Shown one piece after another: positions 6,599 to 13,098 of a DNA stretch of 28,263 bases. The notes beneath the pieces are model-generated. The model saw only the letters and a program-made list of their open reading frames with translations. It was not told the origin of the DNA and made no database searches. Within the stretch, counting starts at the first letter, position 1. Each line of letters opens with the position of its first letter. The stretch spans positions 1-28,263 of the forward strand of contig NZ_CAKVMR010000028.1 of NCBI RefSeq assembly GCF_934772795.1, given 5' to 3'. This stretch comes from an uncultured Holdemanella sp. GTDB taxonomy: Bacteria; Bacillota_I; Bacilli_A; Erysipelotrichales; Erysipelotrichaceae. The position numbers and the translations under genes are program-made.

Positions 6599-6650
6599 AA
6601 AAAAAAGAGCCCTCTGGGCCACATTGTTAAGAGGTGCGAAGGCTACGATT
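6599..6650 (-). ncRNA. Candidate small RNA, about 52 nt
   Basis: A strong minus-strand promoter (6657-6684) is followed within about 50 nt by a terminator. AGCC and CUCU (minus sense) pair with the contiguous AGAGGGCU across a 7-nt bulge, then comes a run of eight U (plus-strand A at 6599-6606). No ORF fits. Target unknown; it could be the antisense regulator of a lost small toxin, since the plus strand here has only decayed sequence. Confidence 0.55.
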
Positions 6651-6656
6651 AATTAA

Positions 6657-6684
6657 ATTGTAACAAATTTGTAATATGTGTCAA
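6657..6684 (-). promoter_or_regulatory. Promoter of candidate small RNA
   Basis: On the minus strand, TTGACA (6679-6684, perfect consensus) and TACAAT (6657-6662, 5/6) are separated by 16 bp. The region between is a quasi-palindrome centred on CAAATTTG. Confidence 0.7.
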
Positions 6685-6779
6685 TACAATTTATACTTTC
6701 CAATTTCGTCTTTCTGATTCTATGAAATTCAGTGAAAATCAGGGCGATTGGTGATGATTTTGAATTAGATGAATTAGTC

Positions 6780-6817
6780 AAAAAGGGCAGTATACTCATA
6801 TTTTGAGCATACTGCCT
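6780..6817 (-). terminator. Intrinsic terminator of SNF2-SWIM operon
   Basis: On the minus strand, GGCAGTAT (plus 6809-6816) pairs with ATACTGCC (plus 6786-6793), with four further inner pairs (CTCA/TGAG) and a TTTTTG tail. Confidence 0.88.
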
Positions 6818-6833
6818 CTAATTTTGTGCTTGT

Positions 6834-6925
6834 TTACTTTAATCCAAATAATGTTTCAATACAAGAATCATCCATTACGCGATCTGTTGGTGGCATATTG
6901 GCATGTTCTAGTAGGGAGTCCACGT
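6834..6925 (-). repeat. Intact-gene copy of the 92-bp direct repeat
   Basis: The 3' end of the SWIM gene, repeated at 4748-4839 with three mismatches. The repeat unit period is 2,086 bp and encloses the DUF4143 ATPase, its iterons and the small RNA. Confidence 0.85.
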
Positions 6926-7565
6926 GGTCTTTAATGGTTACGTCGACAAGTTTATTGACATCGATTCCTCTAAGTTCAAAGAATAGGAATGGGTTTTCAT
7001 CAAGTTTGGTTCCAATGCCATAGAGTACAGCAGCCACGTGTTTGCACATTAAAGCCCAGTCGGGGCAGCTGCAGTTGAAGCTGATTTCTCTTTGACTTGG
7101 GAAGAGTCCACTTTCGGATAGGAATATTTCTTTTAAACTTTCTGGGAATTGTCCATTGACAAGTTCTTGTAAGTTTTGGATTTGTGAACTACATTTTTCA
7201 ATGATGTCTTCACACACTTCTTCTTTTAGTGGACTGATATTGATTTCCACTTTGTAGGGTGTTTTTCTTGTGCCTTGTACACGAGCTTTTACTTTACCCT
7301 TCACAATTTGTAAGTCCACAACAGCACCTGAACGAACATATCTTTTTCCTCGTTCAATACGACTGGCATAATCGGCATATTGCTCAATGTTTTTACACCA
7401 GGCCATGCCCCACCAGCTTTTTGCGATTTGTCTGTCTTGTACAATGATGGGGTGCATTTCTTTACCTTTGTTTTTTGCGTTTTTAACACTTTCTTGTGCT
7501 TTTCTTTGCAGTTCTTCGACGCTCATTTGCGAATACTGCATGCTTGCTGTCCAATATTTTGCCAT
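6834..7565 (-). CDS. SWIM zinc-finger protein, partner of SNF2 helicase
   Basis: The 243-residue product carries a SWIM motif: Cys165-x-Cys167, then Cys174-x-His176, in FNCSCPDWALMCKHVAAVLY. This zinc finger binds DNA or protein partners. The N-terminal part (IAKSWWGMAWCKNIEQYADY, then RIERGKRYVRSGAVVDLQI) is typical of the bacterial SWIM proteins encoded beside SNF2 helicases. Its ATG lies 3 bp after the SNF2 stop codon, so both are surely co-transcribed and probably act as a complex on DNA. The last 30 codons are duplicated at 4748-4839; since the gene is intact, the event either duplicated its end or restored it after an insertion. Confidence 0.9.
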   Translation of the reverse strand: MAKYWTASMQYSQMSVEELQRKAQESVKNAKNKGKEMHPIIVQDRQIAKSWWGMAWCKNIEQYADYASRIERGKRYVRSGAVVDLQIVKGKVKARVQGTRKTPYKVEINISPLKEEVCEDIIEKCSSQIQNLQELVNGQFPESLKEIFLSESGLFPSQREISFNCSCPDWALMCKHVAAVLYGIGTKLDENPFLFFELRGIDVNKLVDVTIKDHVDSLLEHANMPPTDRVMDDSCIETLFGLK

Positions 7566-7568
7566 AGT

Positions 7569-10148
7569 CTACACGTCCAATCTTAATAAGTCCATTAGTT
7601 CATTTGTATCCAGTTCAGTAATCCATTTTTCTTGGCCAGAGGCAAGAATGGAATTTGCGAGTTCTTGTTTGGACTCAATTAGTTTATCAATTTTTTCTTC
7701 AATGGTTCCATTTGAAACGAGTTTATGTACAAAGACTTCTTTGGTTTGTCCAATACGATAAGCTCGATCGCTCGCCTGGTTTTCTACGGCTGGATTCCAC
7801 CAGCGGTCAAAGTGAATGACGTGGTTGGCAGCTGTTAAGTTTAATCCGGTTCCAGCTGCTTTTAAAGATAATACAATATATGGAACGTATGTGTTTTCAT
7901 CATTGAATTTTTCAACGATTTCCGTACGCTTTTTAGCAGGAATACCACCATGGATAATATATCCCTTCTTATGGAAAATAGATTCTAGGTATTGGGATAG
8001 GGGTTCGCACATTTCTTTATATTGCGTAAACACCAATACTCTTTCTCTTTTCTCATAAATGGTTTCACACAACTCTTTCAACATCGCATATTTACCACTG
8101 TCTTTTGGATTGTAGTTGGTATCATGAATAAATTGGTCTGGGTGATTACAGATTTGTTTCAATTTCGTTAATAACGCAATTACGATGCCTCTTCTTTGAA
8201 GTCCTGTAGAATCTAATATTGCTTGTTCAGCTTTATCAACTTCTTTGCGATACAAAACAACTTGTCGTTTGGATAAATCTACGTGTTCTGTGATTTCCAT
8301 TTTGTCTGGTAAATCTGAAATGATTGTTTTATCGGTTTTTAAACGTCTTAAAATGAATGGAGAAACCAACATCTTTAATTTTGTCATATATTCAGGATAG
8401 GCTTGTACTTTCTTTGTGTATTCCTTAAAGTCGGATGCACTACCTAACAATCCTTTATTTAAGAAGTCAAATAGGGACCATAAATTGGATAAATCATTTT
8501 CAATTGGTGTACCTGTCATTGCGATACGCATATGGCTCGGAATCTTTTTAATGGCACGGGTTTGTTTGGTTGCCGGATTTTTAATGGCTTGTGCCTCATC
8601 TAAAATCAAACAGTCCCATATTCTTTCTTGTAAAAATTCATTGCGTAATGCCATTCCATACGTAGTAATCGTTATGAATGTGTCTTCATGTAGAATATTG
8701 TTTTTTCCATGAAGGATATAATATGTCATTTTAGGCGCAAAGCGATCAATTTCTTTTGACCAGTTTCCTAGTAGGGATGCAGGAACAATCAATAATACAT
8801 GTGCCTCTTTATTTTTCTCATACATCTTCTCTAAAAAGGAAATGACTTGAAGTGTTTTACCAAGTCCCATGTCGTCGGCTAAACAGGCACCAAAACCTAA
8901 ATCATTCATTTGATTTAACCAATTGTATCCACTCTTTTGATAAGGACGAAGAGTAGCGTTTAAATATTTTGGTTGTGCTTTGTTTTTGATTTTTGCAGGA
9001 TTCTTTAATTTGCCTAAAATATCCCTTAACCATTTTCCATTTGATATTTGTATACCCATATCGACATCAATATCTTCTTCATTTGACATATATGTTTTTG
9101 TCAAAGCTTCCTTTAAAGTGATGGTTCCATCATATTGTTCCATTTGTTCAAGAAGTTGTTGAAGCTTATTATGATTTATTTCTACCCATTGACCTTTAAG
9201 CCATGCAAGTCCCTCTTCCATTTTTAAGAGTTCACTAATTTCTTTCTTAGTTAGGGCACGTCCATTCACAATTAGTGATGGTTGTAAGGATAGTATGGAG
9301 TCAAAGCCAAACATAGATGGTTTGGTGTCTCCAATATTCACATTGATTTTTACAGAAGAATATTTTTTCTTCCACCAGTTAGGCACTCTACATTTAATGC
9401 CACAAGCCTCAATGTCAGGCACACTCTTTAATAAGGAATAGGCTTCTTTACTCGTTAATTTGATGGGGTGAAATAAATCGCCAGTTTCCATATATTGGGC
9501 AATCAAAGAATTCTTTTGAGCCACTACATTTAGACATGACAATAAATTCAATAATTGTTCTTGATCATTTTTATATTCAACTAAGGCATGTTTTAGTGGC
9601 ATATGAACAATACGATTCTCTATATCTTTTGTGGCATACGTAGCTAAAAACGCAAATGGAAAGTCTGGATCTTCTTCGTTTTCGACTAAGTGAAAATAGA
9701 TTCGTTTAGCCGCTTTTAAATCTTGGGATTTTTCTTGAAGATACATCTGAACTGTACCCTTATATGATTTCATATCCCATCTAAATTGAGAATTTAAGTG
9801 TTGAAATATATTTTGAATCCACTTTTCATCAATAAATTCTGTACCAATCGCAAAAGGAATGATGGACATTAAATATTCTAAGTCTTCATTGGATGCTTCT
9901 ACTTTAGTATCTTCTCTAGCAACTTCGAGTTCAGGTCGATTGCTTAGAAGTTCAATGAATTTCTGAGATAGTTGATACAAATAAAATGCACTTGGAGTCA
10001 ATCCCTTTAGATTGTTTTCAAACCCTAATTCATAGAGCGCAGAATATTTATATTTTTTGAACGATTCAGCCCATTTGGAAGTATTTTCTTCCTTTGTTTC
10101 ATCAATGTGAAATCCGTTTTTGGTAAATATGAAATTTAAATTCTTCAT
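7569..10148 (-). CDS. SNF2-family DEAD/DEAH helicase
   Basis: The 859-residue product has a long N-terminal region, a bacterial SNF2-associated segment (DUF3670-like: LSLQPSLIVNGRALTKKEIS, then EEGLAWLKGQWVEI) and a complete two-lobed SNF2 motor. Visible motifs are DDMGLGKT (residues 425-432), LIVPASLLGNW, LILDEAQAIKN (DEAQ 517-520), AMTGTPIEN, FILRRLKTDK, RVLVFTQY, SLKAAGTGLNLTAANHVI and the arginine-finger region ASDRAYRIGQ. It is an ATP-driven DNA translocase; bacterial homologues with SWIM partners have been linked to transcription or mobile-DNA control, but the role here is unknown. The start ATG is preceded by AGAGG. It is divergent from toxin module 2. Confidence 0.93.
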   Translation of the reverse strand: MKNLNFIFTKNGFHIDETKEENTSKWAESFKKYKYSALYELGFENNLKGLTPSAFYLYQLSQKFIELLSNRPELEVAREDTKVEASNEDLEYLMSIIPFAIGTEFIDEKWIQNIFQHLNSQFRWDMKSYKGTVQMYLQEKSQDLKAAKRIYFHLVENEEDPDFPFAFLATYATKDIENRIVHMPLKHALVEYKNDQEQLLNLLSCLNVVAQKNSLIAQYMETGDLFHPIKLTSKEAYSLLKSVPDIEACGIKCRVPNWWKKKYSSVKINVNIGDTKPSMFGFDSILSLQPSLIVNGRALTKKEISELLKMEEGLAWLKGQWVEINHNKLQQLLEQMEQYDGTITLKEALTKTYMSNEEDIDVDMGIQISNGKWLRDILGKLKNPAKIKNKAQPKYLNATLRPYQKSGYNWLNQMNDLGFGACLADDMGLGKTLQVISFLEKMYEKNKEAHVLLIVPASLLGNWSKEIDRFAPKMTYYILHGKNNILHEDTFITITTYGMALRNEFLQERIWDCLILDEAQAIKNPATKQTRAIKKIPSHMRIAMTGTPIENDLSNLWSLFDFLNKGLLGSASDFKEYTKKVQAYPEYMTKLKMLVSPFILRRLKTDKTIISDLPDKMEITEHVDLSKRQVVLYRKEVDKAEQAILDSTGLQRRGIVIALLTKLKQICNHPDQFIHDTNYNPKDSGKYAMLKELCETIYEKRERVLVFTQYKEMCEPLSQYLESIFHKKGYIIHGGIPAKKRTEIVEKFNDENTYVPYIVLSLKAAGTGLNLTAANHVIHFDRWWNPAVENQASDRAYRIGQTKEVFVHKLVSNGTIEEKIDKLIESKQELANSILASGQEKWITELDTNELMDLLRLDV

Positions 10149-10272
10149 GATTATTTAACCTCTGTCTTATTACTTTTCTCTATTTTATCACATATATTTA
10201 AAGCAGCATTGTCGATGAGGAAAATATTTTTAGAAAATTACGCGATTTAATAATGTTTTCACATTGGACCTT

Positions 10273-10321
10273 TATAATAGGAATTGGCTACTGGATACAG
10301 TAGGGTGGTACCTCTGAAATT
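10273..10321 (+). promoter_or_regulatory. Toxin mRNA promoter and structured 5' leader, module 2
   Basis: TATAAT lies at 10273-10278, in a block conserved with module 1. The leader starts with CTACTG-GATA-CAGTAG (10288-10303), a perfect 6-bp hairpin, followed by CTCTGAAAT. The whole segment is the inverted partner of 10527-10556. Confidence 0.6.
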
Positions 10322-10378
10322 AAAAGTAATTTAGCTTGTGTTCTCGGCTCGATTCCGATTATTGTAGGAGGTTGTCAT

Positions 10379-10480
10379 ATGTACATTTATCTTTATATTG
10401 ACGTTGCCATGACTTTAATGGCCATAGTTCAAATACTACGACTTACGTTGATGATTATAGAAAAATGCAAAAGACACTAG
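10379..10480 (+). CDS. 33-residue hydrophobic peptide, probable type I toxin (module 2)
   Basis: A near-duplicate of the peptide at 4451-4552 (28/33 identical). It begins MYIYLYIDVAMTLMAIVQIL and ends EKCKRH: a single transmembrane helix with a basic tail. AGGAGG at 10366-10371, 7 nt from the ATG, is an excellent ribosome binding site. Replacements are conservative (Leu/Ile, Glu/Gln, Ile/Leu, Ile/Met, Cys/Thr). It lies divergent from the SNF2 gene and upstream of the broken RhuM-Fic gene. Convergent antisense RNA, conserved leader and conserved trailer support a type I toxin-antitoxin reading; a holin-like or signalling peptide is the alternative. Confidence 0.75.
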   Translation: MYIYLYIDVAMTLMAIVQILRLTLMIIEKCKRH

Positions 10481-10563
10481 TCCGCCCAATCGCAAAGGAA
10501 TTGACTAGTGCCTTAGCATTAGAATGATTTCAGAGTGACCACTGTATCTAGTAGTCTTTCTGT
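10462..10563 (-). ncRNA. Antisense RNA antitoxin, module 2
   Basis: Predicted from a strong promoter at 10570-10598, starting near 10563 and ending in the U-rich stretch after the shared hairpin. It is antisense to the toxin's 3' end and trailer. Its 5' segment (10527-10556, minus sense) has nearly the same sequence as the toxin mRNA leader and is hairpin-forming. Confidence 0.65.
10470..10514. terminator. Shared hairpin at 3' end of toxin gene and antisense RNA, module 2
   Basis: AAAGACACTAGT (10470-10481) pairs with ACTAGTGCCTT (10504-10514) with one mismatch. The minus-strand side is followed by TTTTGCATTTTT, a good terminator tail; the plus-strand side has no T-run. Confidence 0.6.
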
Positions 10564-10569
10564 ATTTGT

Positions 10570-10598
10570 ATTATACCGGTAAAGGAATGGTTATGCAA
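10570..10598 (-). promoter_or_regulatory. Antisense RNA promoter, module 2
   Basis: TTGCAT (10593-10598) and TATAAT (10570-10575) on the minus strand with a 17-bp spacer, the same boxes and spacing as in module 1. Confidence 0.8.
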
Positions 10599-10666
10599 AT
10601 GATATAGTGGTAGTTTTTGCATATAATTTAGAGTTTGTTAACTAATAAAGAAAGATTGGAGTACAC

Positions 10667-11652
10667 ATGAACAACGAAATAATTAAATTCGTAAATGGTG
10701 ATTTACAACTAGATGTTACTGTATCATCAGATAATGAAACTGTGTGGTTATCTGCAAATCAAATGGCATTATTGTTTGATCGTGATGAAAAAACAATTCG
10801 TAAGCATATTAATAACACATTTAAAGATCAAGAAGTTGAAAAAGAGAACAACACGCAAAAAATGCGTGTTGTTGGAGTTAAGCAACTTGTTCCAAAATGG
10901 AACAAGTTCAAATGGAAGGTAGTCGTAAAATAATTCGTAAAATGGATTTTTATAATTTGGATGCGATTATTGCGGTTGGATATCGTGTAAATTCTAAAAA
11001 AGCAACTTCATTTAGACGATGGGCAACTTCCATTTTAAAAGATTACATGATCAAAGGTTGTGCAGTGAATCAAAAACGTTTAGATGTTTTAAATAAAACA
11101 ATCACGATTCAATCCAGAATGCTTGCTTCTACTTTGGGTATTGAAGAAAAAGAAGTATTGAATGTGGTTGAGGCTTATTCAAATGCATTATCGTTGCTTG
11201 ATGATTATGATCGTGGGTGTGTTTCAAAGCCTGAAGGTAAAGATTCAATATATCAATTGACTTATGAAGAGTGTAGAACTCTTATTGATTCAATGGGATA
11301 TAGTGGATTTTCTTCTGTATTTGGTGTTGAAAAAGAACTAGGTAAATTAAATGGAATAATTGCAGCTGTATATCAAAATGTTTTTGGTCGAGAAATATAT
11401 ACGAGTATTGAAGAAAAGGCAGCTAATCTACTTTATTTCTTAATTAAAGATCATCCTTTTGTGGATGGATGCAAACGTATTGGTGCTTCTATTTTTCTTG
11501 AATTCTTAAATAAGAATCAACATTTAATCATAGATGGGAAACAAATTATTTCGGATAGTGCTTTAGTTGCAATTACATTGATGATTGCAGAATCAAGGCC
11601 AGAAGAAAAGGAAACAATGGTCAAACTTGTCATGAATTTCTTAAACAGTTAG
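10667..11652 (+). pseudogene. RhuM-family protein with Fic domain, broken by a 35-bp insertion
   Basis: Residues 1-66 (TVWLSANQMALLFDRDEKTI, then RKHINN...KENNTQKM) are the RhuM N-terminus. The frame then runs into unrelated residues and stops at 10933. The rest of the family sequence (MEGSRKIIRKMDFYNLDAII, then AVGYRVNSKKATSFRRWATS) resumes from ATG 10897 and continues to a Fic-like motif HPFVDGCKRIGASIF (His codon at 11452). Removing the 35 nt between ATG 10862 and ATG 10897 restores one 316-codon frame. The Fic motif has Cys where classical Fic enzymes have Asn (HPFxxGN), a variant I associate with RhuM-Fic proteins. No ribosome binding site precedes ATG 10897, so a free C-terminal half is possible but unlikely. 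A sequencing error is improbable given the insertion's structure. Confidence 0.85.
10847..10908 (+). repeat. Twin perfect inverted repeats at the RhuM-Fic lesion
   Basis: Two palindromes lie side by side: AACAACACGC/GCGTGTTGTT (10847-10856 with 10864-10873, 7-nt loop) and AACTTGTTCCA/TGGAACAAGTT (10884-10894 with 10898-10908, 3-nt loop). In each, one arm is ancestral coding sequence and the other lies in the inserted 35 nt. This is the pattern left by template switching in replication. Confidence 0.85.
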
Positions 11653-11705
11653 TTTAAAAAAAAGTACTTAACAACTTTTTTCTATTATTTTAAAAAATAT
11701 AACTG

Positions 11706-11740
11706 AAAATCGATGGACCGATGTTCCATCGATTTTGCAC
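11706..11740. terminator. Intrinsic terminator after RhuM-Fic gene
   Basis: A perfect 12-bp stem (AAAATCGATGGA at its core; 11706-11717 with 11725-11736) with a 7-nt loop and A/T-rich flanks, 54 bp after the stop codon. Confidence 0.85.
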
Positions 11741-11749
11741 TTTTAAAAC

Positions 11750-11806
11750 AAAAAGGCCCCTCCATTTCAGGTGGACCAGTTCTAGCGTACTAGGTACGCC
11801 ACTTAC
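11750..11806 (-). ncRNA. Candidate small RNA, about 57 nt
   Basis: On the minus strand, TATATT (11813-11818) with a weak TTGTAT (11835-11840, 16-bp spacer) precedes a segment with two hairpins. GCGTAC-CTA-GTACGC is perfect. The second, GGTCC/GGGCC-type with TTTTTG behind it, acts as terminator (11751-11777). No ORF is visible. The layout resembles the 6599-6650 RNA: short, minus strand, right after an accessory gene. Confidence 0.4.
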
Positions 11807-11840
11807 ACAGTTAATATACCACAATTATTTTGAGATACAA

Positions 11841-12060
11841 GAAAAATATGTAATACATCCTTATCTCTCATATGGTGAAATACTATAATCTTGATATGAT
11901 TATCTTCATTGGTTAACTTAACGTGTAAATTCAAAACAAGGTGTTTTGCAAGGAGTAATTAGTTGAAAATAGTTGAGTTGCAAAAAGTGCAACGCAACCA
12001 AGTTGTTTGTATATTTATCTTTTGACGTTGTAAAAAGGTTCAAGCAAGAAACGAATTGTG
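11841..12060. other. Intergenic stretch with no recognised gene
   Basis: No ORF with a ribosome binding site was found on either strand. The only structure I see is a 6-bp inverted repeat, GTTGCA-AAAAG-TGCAAC (11977-11993). Confidence 0.5.
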
Positions 12061-12103
12061 TTGACAACCAGTCTTAAATTCAGTAGAATAACTAACAGTT
12101 AGT
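12061..12103 (+). promoter_or_regulatory. Strong promoter with palindrome at the start site
   Basis: TTGACA (12061-12066), 17 bp, TAGAAT (12084-12089): a near-consensus sigma-A promoter for the DUF454 operon. ACTAAC-A-GTTAGT (12091-12103), a perfect palindrome, covers the expected transcription start and resembles TetR-type operators. Confidence 0.72.
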
Positions 12104-12131
12104 CATCTCTAACAAGGAGATGACTTCTTTT
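12102..12131 (+). terminator. Leader terminator/attenuator ahead of DUF454 operon
   Basis: GTCATCTC/GAGATGAC (12102-12109 with 12117-12124) plus TTCTTTT. It begins only a few nucleotides after the predicted start, so most transcripts would stop before the gene at 12170 unless terminated RNA is the product or readthrough is regulated. Confidence 0.7.
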
Positions 12132-12169
12132 ATGAGATATGAGTTAGATACTACTAACTTGGAGGTATA

Positions 12170-12526
12170 ATGAGAAAGATTCTATATATGATGATTGGAT
12201 GTGTATCCCTTGTTTTGGGAATAGTTGGTGTGGTATTGCCGATTCTTCCAACGGTTCCTTTTGTGTTGTTGGCTGCTTTTTGTTTTGCAAGATCGAGTGA
12301 AAGATTGGATGGTTGGTTTAAGAATACGAAGTTATATAGGGAAAACAATATTAAGAGTGGTATGACCAAACAGGCAAAGGTTCGTATTATGTGTTCAGTA
12401 TCTTTGTTAATGAGCATTGGATTTGTTATGATGGGATTAAGGGGTATTGTAGTTGGTAATGTTGTTTTATTGATTGTATGGATTTTCCACATGGTTTATT
12501 TTATGTTTGGAGTGAAGACTGTATGA
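12170..12526 (+). CDS. DUF454 (YbaN-family) membrane protein
   Basis: The 118-residue inner membrane protein has the family signature: a first hydrophobic helix (MIGCVSLVLGIVGVVLPILP), the LPILPTVPF motif at residues 23-31, and CFARSSERLDGWF directly after helix 2. Two further helices follow (residues about 70-90 and 93-115). The function of the family is unknown. GGAGG lies 7 nt before the ATG. The stop codon overlaps the next gene's start (ATGA), so the two are translationally coupled. Expression is probably set by the promoter-attenuator at 12061-12131. Confidence 0.88.
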   Translation: MRKILYMMIGCVSLVLGIVGVVLPILPTVPFVLLAAFCFARSSERLDGWFKNTKLYRENNIKSGMTKQAKVRIMCSVSLLMSIGFVMMGLRGIVVGNVVLLIVWIFHMVYFMFGVKTV

Positions 12527-12849
12527 GAAGAGTTTTGAATTATTTATTGGCTATTAGTTTTATTGTGACAATTCTAGTTCCAATTACGGGGATTAAGATT
12601 CATAAGTTAGCTTCTACATTATTCTTATTATTAGCATTGATTCATGTCTTCTTGTACAGAAAGAAAGTGGATTATAAGTATATTCTAGTCATTGTATTAA
12701 CCATAGTATCCTTTATTCTTGGAATACTAGGATTGATATTGGTTGAGTATCCAATTGTTTTAATTCTTCATAGAACTATATCGATTGTGTTAGTTTGTTT
12801 GTTAGCTGTTCATATTTATAAGTTTCATAAAAGATTTGCCGTTGCATAA
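12523..12849 (+). CDS. Four-helix membrane protein with paired histidines, probable di-haem cytochrome b-like protein
   Basis: The 108-residue product has four membrane helices. His27 and His41 lie in or beside helix 2 and His83 and His97 in helix 4, each pair spaced H-x13-H. This is the classic geometry for two b-type haems in a four-helix bundle, as in DUF4405 or ferric-reductase-like proteins. I choose ATG 12523, which overlaps the DUF454 stop as ATGA; the in-frame ATG at 12478 lies deep in that gene. The haem role is inferred from spacing only. Coupling to DUF454 suggests a shared membrane task. An intrinsic terminator overlaps its stop codon. Confidence 0.72.
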   Translation: MRRVLNYLLAISFIVTILVPITGIKIHKLASTLFLLLALIHVFLYRKKVDYKYILVIVLTIVSFILGILGLILVEYPIVLILHRTISIVLVCLLAVHIYKFHKRFAVA

Positions 12850-12864
12850 TGTGACGGCTTTTTA
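12838..12864 (+). terminator. Intrinsic terminator of DUF454 operon
   Basis: GCCGT/ACGGC stem (12838-12842 with 12854-12858) followed by TTTTT, overlapping the stop codon. Confidence 0.75.
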
Positions 12865-13006
12865 TATATTTAAGGTAATGGTGAATGTGTTTAAAAAAGG
12901 TAGGAATGATTCAGAAAATGGCGAAGTTGTTGATGTTTTATATATAGTGAGAAAAGTTTGTTTGAGTTAGGATGGTATTATAATTCTAAGGTGTTTTCAA
13001 TTTGAT

Positions 13007-13035
13007 TTGACAAAATTTTGGGGTAGGAGTATGTT
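13007..13035 (+). promoter_or_regulatory. Promoter of MgtC-family gene
   Basis: TTGACA (13007-13012) and TATGTT (13030-13035) with a 17-bp spacer. Transcription would start near 13042, giving a leader of about 57 nt before the TTG start codon. A further TATAAT at 12979-12984 has no clear -35. Confidence 0.6.
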
Positions 13036-13098
13036 CTTACCAAAGAGAAAACGAGTTAATAAAAACAAATTAATTATGTCAAGTTTGGGGATGATATT

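Noticed and set aside
7816..9162. Plus-strand frames opposite the SNF2 gene
   Set aside because: They are complements of conserved helicase motifs, lack ribosome binding sites, and have no family similarity.
10303..10314. T-box-like AGGGTGGTACC in the leader of toxin module 2
   Set aside because: It resembles the conserved T-box antiterminator, but the leader is under 100 nt with no stem I/specifier loop, no terminator alternative and no amino-acid gene. The other module copy has ATGGTGAACC here. The match is by chance.
10862..10933. Programmed frameshift in the RhuM-Fic gene
   Set aside because: There is no slippery heptamer giving the needed shift, and the extra 35 nt would still have to be skipped. 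A template-switch insertion explains the sequence fully.
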